This document shows, piece after piece, positions 7,134 through 14,076 of a stretch of 34,175 bases of DNA. How positions within the stretch are numbered: the first letter of the stretch is position 1; each line of letters starts with the position of its first letter. Position numbers and translations under genes: made by a program. This DNA is from a virus: IMG/VR virus record IMGVR_UViG_3300021085_002202, positions 1 to 34,175 of that record; one strand, 5' to 3'. Under the pieces are notes generated by a model, which saw only the letters and a program-made list of their open reading frames with translations, had not been told where the DNA came from and ran no database searches.

Positions 7134-8045
7134 TTAGTCGTCTTCAGCCAACTTAGCAAAGTAAGACAAAGTGTCATCCTCGCTTTCATCAACATTAGAC
7201 GCTACCGATACTGATGGTTTTGATTCCATGTAAAGTTGGTCTTCAACATCACCAGTTTGTTCAGCGACTTTCTCAGCAGTGGTAACTTTCGCTCCACCAG
7301 TAAGAACCATGTTCAGCTTCTGCTTCAACTCATCATAAGTCTTGAAGTTTTTAGGGTCAACAATCTCAGCTAGTGATTCTTGTTTCGCCCAGATACCTTC
7401 AATGTCTGCATCTTCAGGTGCGATAGGAGTTGGAGTAGATTCAAACTCAGACTTATCATAGTTACGATAGCCATCAACCTGTCGCGCCTTCAATTTAAAG
7501 TTTACACCTTCCCAGAAATCAAAAGGATTTACTGGAGTCTCATCTTCAAACTGAGGTTGCATAACGTCTTTGATTTTGTCAAAGATTTTCTTACCGAACT
7601 TGTAAAGCATAACCTGTCCCTCGTTTTGAGGATTAGCAGGATCCTTTACAACAAGAACATTAGCATAGTAAGAGAGGCGACGCTTCTGCTTACGAGCCAG
7701 ATCTTTGTTGGCATCCGTGCCGCTGTTCCACAACTCGCTGTTGAGTTCTGATACAGGGTCTTGTTGGTTCAGAGTAGTGAGTGAATTTTCGATGTACCAC
7801 TTACCAGTTGGACCTTGGAAGCCATGGTTGAACATACGAACCCATGGTAATTCCTCGCCCTGTGGCGCAGGCAAAAAACGAAGAACGGCATAACCATTAC
7901 CAGCGGAATCTACTTTCAGCTTCCACTCGTTTCCGTCATCTTTTTTGTAGTTGTTTTGGGGGGCATCAATTTTTTCGACTTCTTTCATTAGGTTATCGAA
8001 AGAGCCTCTTGCTTTACGCAAGTCAGATAGTGAATTAAACGACAT
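7134..8045 (-). CDS. 32: Single-stranded DNA-binding protein gp32
   Basis: This 303-aa protein is the gp32 SSB that coats ssDNA in replication and recombination and recruits gp59. It has the basic N-terminal cooperativity region (about 1-20), the OB-fold core with YAVLRFLPAPQGEELPWVRMFNHGFQG (about 53-79), ARKQKRRLSYYANVLVVKDP and VMLYKFGKKIFDKI, and an acidic C-terminal tail (DESEDDTLSYFAKLAEDD). There is no cysteine in the whole protein, so the zinc site of T4 gp32 is absent. The start has a strong AGGAGA site 6 nt upstream. A late-type TATAAATA lies about 64 nt before the start. Confidence 0.95.
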   Translation of the reverse strand: MSFNSLSDLRKARGSFDNLMKEVEKIDAPQNNYKKDDGNEWKLKVDSAGNGYAVLRFLPAPQGEELPWVRMFNHGFQGPTGKWYIENSLTTLNQQDPVSELNSELWNSGTDANKDLARKQKRRLSYYANVLVVKDPANPQNEGQVMLYKFGKKIFDKIKDVMQPQFEDETPVNPFDFWEGVNFKLKARQVDGYRNYDKSEFESTPTPIAPEDADIEGIWAKQESLAEIVDPKNFKTYDELKQKLNMVLTGGAKVTTAEKVAEQTGDVEDQLYMESKPSVSVASNVDESEDDTLSYFAKLAEDD

Positions 8046-8107
8046 ATGTATCTCCTGTGTATACGTTGTATTTGCGTTGTATGATTTGTCCTATATCAGC
8101 GGACGAG

Positions 8108-8680
8108 TTATTTATAAAGATTCTCACCTACATTCCTCATCTTGTCTGTTAATTTGACAAACGGTCGATATTTCTTAACGAGTAAATTGATACTCTCTAA
8201 GAAGATATCATCACTATTATCGCTCATTTTAAACAATTTGTCAAGCAAAACTAGCGTCTCAATTGATATTTTTTTACCAAGATATAGACGATAGACCAAT
8301 GCGTGATGACCTTGATCAGCGATAAATGGATCGGGGATGGATTCTTTTTCCATCTCCAGTTTTATCAATTCGATATCTTGTTCGAACTGATAATCTCTTC
8401 TTGCCTTGCGTGTCTTCCATTCTTTATATACTTCGGAAGCGTGTGAGTCAAACATCCCGCCCCACTTATCTCCAGAAACAAAGTTGGCGACCAACAAGTC
8501 AATGATTTCTTTTTTCTTATAGTCCCTTGCAAGTTTACGCATTGCAATAATATCTTTCCTTTTCAGGAATGCTTTCTGACTCGCCTTCACAGCACCACGT
8601 GTTTTTGTGATGTCATACTTCTCAGTCGTGAAGTGGAGTTTGAGAGCAAGATACAACTTGTAAACCTCAAATGGATCCAT
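8108..8680 (-). CDS. 59: gp59-like loader of the replicative helicase
   Basis: This 190-aa protein matches T4 gp59, which loads the gp41 helicase onto gp32-coated DNA at forks. The N-terminal MDPFEVYKLYLALKLHF parallels VYKLYLMIKQHM of T4, and FEQDIELIKLEM parallels FKFEEDIRNI. The C-terminal half keeps the ISIETLVLLDKLFKM motif (T4 ISFETFILLDSFLNI). The length is close to T4 (217 aa). It starts one base inside the gp33 stop and ends 62 nt before gp32, so gp33-gp59-gp32 form one leftward unit. Its final Tyr-Lys-stop codons contain a TATAAATA box. Confidence 0.88.
   Translation of the reverse strand: MDPFEVYKLYLALKLHFTTEKYDITKTRGAVKASQKAFLKRKDIIAMRKLARDYKKKEIIDLLVANFVSGDKWGGMFDSHASEVYKEWKTRKARRDYQFEQDIELIKLEMEKESIPDPFIADQGHHALVYRLYLGKKISIETLVLLDKLFKMSDNSDDIFLESINLLVKKYRPFVKLTDKMRNVGENLYK
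8109..8116 (-). promoter_or_regulatory. T4-type late promoter TATAAATA upstream of gp32
   Basis: The site is an exact TATAAATA formed by the gp59 stop region, 63 nt before the gp32 start. It could give gp32 its own late transcript. As at 3527 and 29481, it coincides with a Tyr-Lys-stop end. Confidence 0.5.
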
Positions 8681-8976
8681 TACAGAGGCAACTTCCCAGA
8701 CTTCTCAAACTTCAGAAGGTTGAGTTCTGATGCCTCCACTTTAATCTTATCTTTCAAAGATGTTGTAAGCAGTTTCTTTACGGATTCAATCTCCATCGTA
8801 TTCTTCTCACAGAAGGCAACAATAGTATCAATGTATCCAGAACCAGTCCGCACTGCTTCTTTCTCGATGTGTTGAGAGAAGTCCGAGGAACTTTTAAACT
8901 GCTTGGTGATTAAGTATTGATCTGTGACTTGGGATGCATCCGTCGTCATATCATTATCAACTACTACTTTCGGCAT
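8680..8976 (-). CDS. 33: Late-transcription coactivator gp33
   Basis: This 98-aa protein (from MPKVVVDNDM) resembles T4 gp33 (112 aa), which bridges RNA polymerase and the sliding clamp for late transcription. Similar parts are the helix YIDTIVAFCEKNTMEIESVKKLL (T4: YLEATTAFLEENSIPETQFAK) and EASELNLLKFEKSGKLPL at the C-terminus (T4: AIDENLLRPSVV...LDFLL). The ATG at 8976 follows a GGGAG site inside the end of the epimerase gene. A longer frame back to 9093 would overlap that gene by 137 nt and is rejected. Its presence fits the TATAAATA promoters found in the window. Confidence 0.82.
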   Translation of the reverse strand: MPKVVVDNDMTTDASQVTDQYLITKQFKSSSDFSQHIEKEAVRTGSGYIDTIVAFCEKNTMEIESVKKLLTTSLKDKIKVEASELNLLKFEKSGKLPL

Positions 8977-9802
8977 TGTGTAGTCTCCCTTTCCAATCTC
9001 TAATATATTCAATGACATCATGGCTCCGTTTAATATAGGGTTCATTACAAATAGTATGTTCAGCTTCACCTTTACGGTCAAACTCATAGACAACAGGGTG
9101 ATTAAATGCCTCTGCTATCTGATTAATTGTGTATGGATGGTTAGATCCGAAATGTGCTTCTCTCATTTTCTTTCCAGCAACAACAAGATTACACACTCCC
9201 ATCGCGACATCCTCTACATGAGTAAAATCTCTCGACTTCTTTCCTGTTCCAAAGACTCGCAGACTATCGCCTTTAAGGATTTGATTCTTAAATGCTCTGA
9301 TCACAGTACTGTGTTCTCCATAGTCTGCTTCCCTTGGACCATATACATTATAAAAGAACATGAGGTGAAAGTCAAGGGAATAATGCAAATTATAAAAATG
9401 TAATACTTCTTCGCACATCGCCTTACCAAACGTATAAGCATTTGCATATGCGTCGCTAAAATTGACGCTTGAAGACTGAGCAAAGTATAGAGGACATTGG
9501 AATCTGGTTGCCCATTCACACACAGCAACTGTCGGACTCACATTGTTCAGAATAGATTCTGCTGGGTGATCAAATGATGCTCTGACACGTGGCGTATTCG
9601 CAAGATGAATTATTGCATCACAGGGTGGTGGTGTCACGTCACACACGTTCTCGAAAATATAGCTGACATTAGAATGGTGAGATACATACCTACCATTTCT
9701 TCTATCATCGATTACTGTTATTCTGTAATCTCCTTCTGCCAGTAGATCGACTACATGACTTCCAATGAATCCACATCCACCTGTAACTACAATATGCATC
9801 AT
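8957..9802 (-). CDS. NAD-dependent epimerase/dehydratase (extended SDR)
   Basis: This 281-aa nucleotide-sugar SDR enzyme has the Rossmann glycine motif TGGCGFIG (7-14), the acidic residue ending beta2 (IDD, 31-33), the catalytic Ser region (SSS, 110-112) and Tyr123-x-x-x-Lys127. The NVYGPRE motif is typical of UDP-glucose 4-epimerase or dTDP-glucose dehydratase relatives. The substrate cannot be told. It is separated from the main glycan block by the tmRNA and sits between the SleB hydrolase and gp33, overlapping the first by 1 nt and the second by 20 nt. It probably supplies a modified sugar for host surface or virion glycosylation. Confidence 0.88.
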   Translation of the reverse strand: MMHIVVTGGCGFIGSHVVDLLAEGDYRITVIDDRRNGRYVSHHSNVSYIFENVCDVTPPPCDAIIHLANTPRVRASFDHPAESILNNVSPTVAVCEWATRFQCPLYFAQSSSVNFSDAYANAYTFGKAMCEEVLHFYNLHYSLDFHLMFFYNVYGPREADYGEHSTVIRAFKNQILKGDSLRVFGTGKKSRDFTHVEDVAMGVCNLVVAGKKMREAHFGSNHPYTINQIAEAFNHPVVYEFDRKGEAEHTICNEPYIKRSHDVIEYIRDWKGRLHNAESSS

Positions 9803-10314
9803 TAGTTCCTCGGCTTATAAAATATATGTGCGTCAATCTTGGCTGTAATTGTCATGCTCTTATTCCAGTCAGGATCGACATAATCAGCGTGATAAAATAA
9901 TGCACCGTCAGTCACATCAAACTTAGACTGCATTGCTTGCTCGGCTAGGATATAGATTTGAATATATCTACTCATATTCTTGATATCATCGCTCTTGCCG
10001 TCACAATACCAAGAGAATTGACAACGATGTCGATATGGGATATATCTACCAGTCGACTCAACATAATAGTGTGGTGATTCATACACAACCTCACATATAG
10101 TGCTCGGAAATGCGTTAGACCTTTCGCGATTAATTGTAACATTAGCGACCGCCAGCATACCAGCAGTTGATTCGTTTCTTGCTTCGTGGTAGATATTCTG
10201 TGCCAAACAGGTAGTTTGTATATCCATCTTTGATCCAAGAAGTTTTGTCGTTTCTTCCATTGGATTGGAAGAAATTGCTATCAGGATCGCAAGTAATGGG
10301 TCAAGAAATTTCAT
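9802..10314 (-). CDS. SleB-type cell wall hydrolase (probable endolysin)
   Basis: This 170-aa protein has the SleB/hydrolase_2 signature (PF07486 by memory): CLAQNIYHEARNEST with the presumed catalytic Glu44, then CQFSWYCDGK and GALFYHADYVDPDW near the C-terminus. The family cleaves peptidoglycan glycan strands. The first 17 residues (MKFLDPLLAILIAISSN) form a signal-like or signal-arrest hydrophobic segment, suggesting Sec export rather than holin-only release. It lies 15 nt after the beta-barrel gene and overlaps the epimerase start by one base. Holin candidates are the small membrane proteins at 23596 and 24359. Confidence 0.88.
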   Translation of the reverse strand: MKFLDPLLAILIAISSNPMEETTKLLGSKMDIQTTCLAQNIYHEARNESTAGMLAVANVTINRERSNAFPSTICEVVYESPHYYVESTGRYIPYRHRCQFSWYCDGKSDDIKNMSRYIQIYILAEQAMQSKFDVTDGALFYHADYVDPDWNKSMTITAKIDAHIFYKPRN

Positions 10315-10329
10315 AATATAACCTAAAAA

Positions 10330-10917
10330 TTAGAACTTAACGACTACGCTTGTTCCCAAGAAATCGTCAGTCTTGTTGCCATCGCCATCTGTGTTGTATT
10401 CGTAAAATACACCAACACTCAAAGCATCAGACAATGCATAATCTATTCCAAAATCATTTTGTGATTCATAGAACTCACCATCACTATACACGTCACTATC
10501 AATAGCAAACTTTGGTTTCAAGTCAATGTAAGCACTTAATTTGTCTGTGAGTTGATAATCTGCTGCAATAATTGGTTGCAGGTTTACAAAGTCATCCTTT
10601 GCATTTGACTCGTATGTTTTAATTTCAGTTCGAGGTTTCAGATAGAAATTACCAACTAGATCAATTTTCGGTGCAGTCAATCTATAACGATTCTCTACAG
10701 TTCCACCACTATCTGTCCAACGATACGTGTAACCCCAACCTGCAAGTTTAGTGTCAAGTTGAACCATGTTATAATCAACGCCAGCAGTATATTTACGGAA
10801 AGTGATAGATGAGTTTCCTGTTGTAAACTGAATATTGTTTTCGATGTAATCTTCAACGGCATGAGCAGGGGAAATAGAAAATGCGACTGCTGCAGCACCA
10901 AGAATCAATTTGTTCAT
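10330..10917 (-). CDS. Secreted outer-membrane beta-barrel-like protein
   Basis: This 195-aa protein has a clean Sec signal peptide (MNKLILGAAAVAFSISPAHA, cleavage after A20). The rest alternates polar and hydrophobic residues in short strands (SITFRKYTAGVDYN, LAGWGYTYRWTD, RYRLTAPKIDLVGNFYLKPR, LSAYIDLKPKFAID, LSVGVFYEYN) and ends in phenylalanine (SVVVKF), the C-terminal signature for Bam insertion. An eight-to-ten strand barrel is plausible. I do not know a named homologue. A phage-made outer-membrane protein could mask receptors or block superinfection. It is the first protein gene after the tmRNA terminator, with an AGGA site before the start. Confidence 0.75.
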   Translation of the reverse strand: MNKLILGAAAVAFSISPAHAVEDYIENNIQFTTGNSSITFRKYTAGVDYNMVQLDTKLAGWGYTYRWTDSGGTVENRYRLTAPKIDLVGNFYLKPRTEIKTYESNAKDDFVNLQPIIAADYQLTDKLSAYIDLKPKFAIDSDVYSDGEFYESQNDFGIDYALSDALSVGVFYEYNTDGDGNKTDDFLGTSVVVKF

Positions 10918-10954
10918 ATGGATTAGTTTCCTAAAAGAGATATATTAAAATAAT

Positions 10955-10980
10955 GGGGACTTCTGTTGCTAGGCGTCCCC
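10955..10980 (-). terminator. Terminal hairpin of the tmRNA gene
   Basis: On the minus strand GGGGAC and GTCCCC form a perfect 6-bp stem with a 14-nt loop, followed by the T-rich ATTATTTTAAT. It could be the 3' terminator of the pre-tmRNA, and the stem may also be part of the last helix or pseudoknot of the coding piece. Confidence 0.65.
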
Positions 10981-10993
10981 TGACCCCGAGAAA

Positions 10994-11038
10994 TTATGCT
11001 GCTAGAGCAAAACCCTCATACGCGAAATTATCGTTTGC
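10994..11038 (-). CDS. tmRNA proteolysis tag frame: ANDNFAYEGFALAA
   Basis: The resume codon is GCA at 11038-11036, followed by codons giving A-N-D-N-F-A-Y-E-G-F-A-L-A-A and a TAA stop (10996-10994). The ANDN start and the -ALAA end are the hallmarks of tmRNA tags, and the C-terminal LAA is what ClpXP-type proteases read. The tag would be added after the alanine carried by the tmRNA. The ANDNFA start resembles alphaproteobacterial tags more than those I recall from marine cyanobacteria. Confidence 0.93.
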   Translation of the reverse strand, partial: ANDNFAYEGFALAA

Positions 11039-11127
11039 GTTTACTTTAGTTTCTTACGATTAAGGTTGCTTGCACACCTGTTCTCCACTTACCGAATCAT
11101 CCCCTGTCGAACCTATTCACCCCCATC

Positions 11128-11179
11128 AAAAACACACTCTTCAACTTGTAACCAACCTGATCTTCCAGAATGTGTTTTT
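11128..11179 (-). repeat. Inverted repeat closing the tmRNA intervening segment
   Basis: AAAAACACA (11128-11136) and TGTGTTTTT (11171-11179) are perfect 9-bp complements flanking the segment between the encoded CCA and the GGGGGTG 5' end of the coding piece. They would extend the acceptor stem in the precursor and mark the segment removed during maturation. Confidence 0.8.
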
Positions 11180-11243
11180 GGTGGAGGTGGCGGGAATCGC
11201 ACCCGCGTCCAGAGCAACTTTAAGTTTGCTTCATCGAACCAGT

Positions 11244-11251
11244 TATTTATA
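11244..11251 (-). promoter_or_regulatory. T4-type late promoter TATAAATA for the tmRNA
   Basis: The site is an exact TATAAATA directly upstream of the acceptor piece. A start 6-7 nt downstream would fall near 11238, at the beginning of the GGTTCGATG segment. It overlaps the -10 of a host-type promoter. Confidence 0.75.
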
Positions 11252-11277
11252 ATACATCAAATGAGGTAAAATGTCAA
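11249..11277 (-). promoter_or_regulatory. Host sigma70-type promoter for the tmRNA
   Basis: The -35 box TTGACA (11277-11272, within GTGCTTGACA) is followed by a 17-nt spacer and -10 TATTAT (11254-11249). The -10 shares bases with the late TATAAATA. The -35 overlaps the stop codon of the radical SAM gene. Confidence 0.8.
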
Positions 11278-12308
11278 GCACATTTACCACAAGTTAGTTT
11301 ACAAATATCAAACTGCCAATCTTTTGAAATAGTATCTAACATACCAGTTTCATATATTTCTTTCGGGGTGTATTTTTCGAGACTATTGAAGTCTTCCGAA
11401 TAACCCTTATCCAAATAGAAAGTTTTCGTGAAGCTGTCGTGTTTGTTGAAACGCCTCGACAGTTCGACAGAATGTGACATATGACAGCACGACCATAGTC
11501 TTTTATCAGCCGATATGTAAATCTGATGAAAAAAGTTAGAGTTACCAATAGAAGCATAGCAATATACTCCTCGATCCGAAGTGATTATATTAGGAGATTC
11601 CCAAAACGACATTTCTTTAGGATTGCGTTCTAGATTATGGTATTCAAGTTTATCGGTAGTTGTAAGACCACTTGTTGTAGAAGCTGATGCTGGTTCTAAT
11701 TCGTAATCACCGTCCAAAATAAGCAGGTTTTTGTTACCAAACCTATCCGAAAATCTTGGTAAAAACCTCTTAAATCCATAATCTTTGGCAAGTTTAGATG
11801 CCTGTTCCTCTTCGTTCTCATTATGCTTGAACAGCGTCATAACCCAGTTAGCTGAACCGCCTGCATCTATATATGCTCTTGCGTTCCTTATCACAGTTTC
11901 GTATCTCGTGTTTCTTCGGTATTTACTGTGTGAATCATTATTTACGCCATCTATAGCAAAATCCACACGTACATTAGGACGAGTCCCCAACCATTTCCAG
12001 AAATCAACGCTGAGACCACCACCATTTGTATTAATGGTGATATGTCTTCCCCCCAAAGCAAATATAAACTCTTTTGGGTGTGTGTGCATTACAATATCAC
12101 CAAAGTTTCCGTTTACAAGAATACTCACTACTCTTGACATCCATTCATCTTCTAGCAATTTTTTAATATCTTTGGCTGACCATTCTGTAATTTCTAGCGT
12201 GGGGTCTGTGTTCATCGTTGTGTCATGCGTCCTTGTGCATTGAGGACACCTTGCATTGCAAGCTGTGGTAGGCTCTAGATGAATCGACATTGGAAGATGT
12301 GAACTCAT
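11274..12308 (-). CDS. Radical SAM protein with C-terminal cysteine cluster (SPASM-like)
   Basis: This 344-aa protein has the radical SAM [4Fe-4S] motif C17-x3-C21-x2-C24 (CNARCPQC). Downstream is a TIM-barrel pattern with ITINTNGGGLS, VDFAIDGVNNDSHSKYRR (a typical beta4 block) and later Cys residues (CYAS, SCCHM, CKLTCGKCA) that could bind an auxiliary cluster. Similar proteins carry out difficult radical modifications of peptides, sugars or tRNA. The substrate here is unknown. It is the last gene of the leftward accessory block, 6 nt after the next radical SAM gene, and its end overlaps the tmRNA promoter. Confidence 0.85.
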   Translation of the reverse strand: MSSHLPMSIHLEPTTACNARCPQCTRTHDTTMNTDPTLEITEWSAKDIKKLLEDEWMSRVVSILVNGNFGDIVMHTHPKEFIFALGGRHITINTNGGGLSVDFWKWLGTRPNVRVDFAIDGVNNDSHSKYRRNTRYETVIRNARAYIDAGGSANWVMTLFKHNENEEEQASKLAKDYGFKRFLPRFSDRFGNKNLLILDGDYELEPASASTTSGLTTTDKLEYHNLERNPKEMSFWESPNIITSDRGVYCYASIGNSNFFHQIYISADKRLWSCCHMSHSVELSRRFNKHDSFTKTFYLDKGYSEDFNSLEKYTPKEIYETGMLDTISKDWQFDICKLTCGKCA

Positions 12309-12314
12309 TTTTAT

Positions 12315-13316
12315 TTACCGCAAATCAAAATCAGTTCCAAGCATATGATCTACCTTTGCATCTGGATCATTGCTCCAAACAAGAACTTCTGGATTATCGT
12401 ATAAGAAGTCGCAAGACTTACAATAGTCTGGATAGTCTCCAGTTCTATGACCTTCGCGCAGTTTTTCATACTCCTCGCCAAACCAGATATCTTCTAGACT
12501 TAACTCGTCTGCATGCCCGAGAACAGACTTGGATTCATTGGGTTGCCCCATAGTCTGACAACAAGGTGTAACAGCACCACGATGACCATCATTACCACCA
12601 GACCGAATCGTAATCTCATTACTGAATGGTCGTCCACAGGTTCTAACATTCTCTGTTTCTCTACCATATTCAGGATCGTAATTGCCGCTCCAGTTGTGCA
12701 TCTTCCAGATATAACCAGTGATTCCCATCTTGTTGATAACATTATCCTGATAGAGTTTCACCTCTTCCGCCATCTTATCGTTATCTAAAATTAGATGATA
12801 TGTGGATAGTTCGCAGTCGCTTCCGACTTCTTCAATGTATTGTTTTGCCTCTTGAATACGACCCATCAGATCTTCAAATGTATGTCCTGATTTATTATAC
12901 ATCCACTTGTTGTATGTGTCGTGATTATAACCAATGCAGCTGAATCGGATAAACTTAATTCCTGCCATGACGCAGTTCTTTAACAGTTCTCCTGTAAGTT
13001 TACTACCATTGGTATAAATGAAGCTGTCAAACCCATAATCAGTACAAAGCTGAACATATTTGTATAGATCTTTTGCCATCGTTGGTTCGCCTGAACCCTC
13101 GAGGTTGATGATTGGTTTACCTTTGAGTTGCTTCAGGATATCTTCAAAAAGATCCAGAGACATCTTTCGAGTCCAGTCTTTGCCTCGACCAACGGTCTGG
13201 GGGCACATATCGCATTTGAAGTTACATCCACCGAATACCTCGATGACTGCTCGACCCATCTCAGGTAATGAATTGGATTTGGTATTTTGCAAGGATTGAC
13301 TCATCATATAACTCAA
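12315..13316 (-). CDS. Radical SAM/SPASM protein
   Basis: This 333-aa protein has C31-x3-C35-x2-C38 (CNFKCDMC) in the context AVIEVFGGCNFKCDMCPQ, then INLEGSGEPTMAKDLYKYV, FIYTNGS and a C-terminal SPASM-like region: TPCCQTM, the LSLEDIWFGEEYEKLR block and YCKSCDF. These features are close to SPASM enzymes such as anaerobic sulfatase-maturase relatives. Two starts are possible. The one given overlaps the upstream gene by 56 nt. The ATG at 13259 (MGRAVIE) lies just after that gene's stop and would give 314 aa. The LPEM residues before MGRA look coding, which favours the longer form slightly. Confidence 0.85.
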   Translation of the reverse strand: MSYMMSQSLQNTKSNSLPEMGRAVIEVFGGCNFKCDMCPQTVGRGKDWTRKMSLDLFEDILKQLKGKPIINLEGSGEPTMAKDLYKYVQLCTDYGFDSFIYTNGSKLTGELLKNCVMAGIKFIRFSCIGYNHDTYNKWMYNKSGHTFEDLMGRIQEAKQYIEEVGSDCELSTYHLILDNDKMAEEVKLYQDNVINKMGITGYIWKMHNWSGNYDPEYGRETENVRTCGRPFSNEITIRSGGNDGHRGAVTPCCQTMGQPNESKSVLGHADELSLEDIWFGEEYEKLREGHRTGDYPDYCKSCDFLYDNPEVLVWSNDPDAKVDHMLGTDFDLR

Positions 13317-14076
13317 AAAATGGCAGAAGCATATAGGCTCGAAGTTTAGATTCGATACTTCCGTCTGTTGTAATATTCATCGGTGCGTTGCCGAGGGGTG
13401 ATACTGTCTCGCCATTGACGCTTATGTGGTATTTATGTAGAATCTCGAGTAACCTTTCACAAGGTTCTTTACAATGCTCATTATTCTGACCAGATTCGAA
13501 CAAACAATGGGGTATCACTGTTCCTTTCTCAGCGACCCAGTTGATCATATAATCCGCTTGTAAGATATCCTTCGTCCATTTATCGAACTTATCTTTCTTC
13601 ACGAATAGTTCTTTAAATGAAATTCGTTTACCGCCAGTGTTGAATGTGAGAAACTCGACTCTATCGTCTTCAGAACAAAACATCTTCAAGACTTTTTGGC
13701 GACCGCCTCCTGGATGGATGACCCATCTGTCATTTTCTTCTAATGGAAACCAAAAAAGACCCATTGGGTATTTGTAACCCACAGTGAAATAAACTCGCGT
13801 CAACCAAGCAAGTTTTAATGGAATTTCAAAATGTTCTGGAAAGTTATGTGTATCACACCCAATAAGTTTATTAGAATAAAATGAGTTTGATTTACAGGCA
13901 TAATTAATAAACCAATGCTCAAATGAGGTGATTAATTCTGCAACATTGCAATCGAAAGAAACGTCTTTAACTGCAAAGTTTGAAAGACCCCATTTCTCAG
14001 ATGGATCTTTAAACTTTAGCCAGTCTTCCCATGTAAAATTTGGGAGTGTTCGTAAACTATTCTGAGACATTCTCAC
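13261..14076 (-). CDS. Protein of unknown function
   Basis: This 271-aa protein is not recognised. It has no signal peptide, membrane segment or clear catalytic motif. The sequence is rich in aromatics (WEDWLKFKDPSEKWG, SFEHWFINYACKSNSFYSN, YKYPMGLFWFPLEEND) and looks globular and cytosolic. A cysteine pair occurs in CKEPCERLLEIL. It overlaps the nuclease gene by 20 nt and the radical SAM gene by up to 56 nt, so it is translated within the accessory operon. A second ATG (MSQNSL, 14070) is equally possible. Given its position it might serve the radical SAM enzymes, but this is only context. Confidence 0.6.
   Translation of the reverse strand: MRMSQNSLRTLPNFTWEDWLKFKDPSEKWGLSNFAVKDVSFDCNVAELITSFEHWFINYACKSNSFYSNKLIGCDTHNFPEHFEIPLKLAWLTRVYFTVGYKYPMGLFWFPLEENDRWVIHPGGGRQKVLKMFCSEDDRVEFLTFNTGGKRISFKELFVKKDKFDKWTKDILQADYMINWVAEKGTVIPHCLFESGQNNEHCKEPCERLLEILHKYHISVNGETVSPLGNAPMNITTDGSIESKLRAYMLLPFFELYDESILAKYQIQFIT

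Larger units (their letters stand above)
10951..11243 (-). ncRNA. ssrA: Phage-encoded two-piece (circularly permuted) tmRNA gene
   Basis: On the minus strand the order is acceptor piece, intervening segment, coding piece. The acceptor piece ends with T-arm GCGGG-TGCGATT-CCCGC, then CACCTCC, discriminator A and encoded CCA (3' end at 11179). The coding piece begins GGGGGTG (11124-11118), which pairs with CACCTCC over 7 bp and includes a G3:U70 wobble, the alanine identity element. Then come AATAGGTTCGAC (D-arm region), a helix GAACAGGT (11083-11076) that pairs with ACTGGTTC (11243-11236) with one mismatch and one wobble, and a tag frame. The 54-nt spacer is closed by a 9-bp inverted repeat. 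This fits trans-translation with a tagged-protein degradation signal. The outer ends are estimates. Confidence 0.93.

Noticed and set aside
8977-9093. Longer N-terminus for gp33
   Set aside because: It would overlap the epimerase gene by 137 nt. The GGGAG site and the conserved part fit the ATG at 8976.
11066-11269. Rightward open frames over the tmRNA (one reads GGGGNRTRVQS)
   Set aside because: They are antisense to the tRNA-like domain of the tmRNA. The Arg-Thr-Arg-Val text is the reversed T-arm and acceptor stem, a known source of false proteins.
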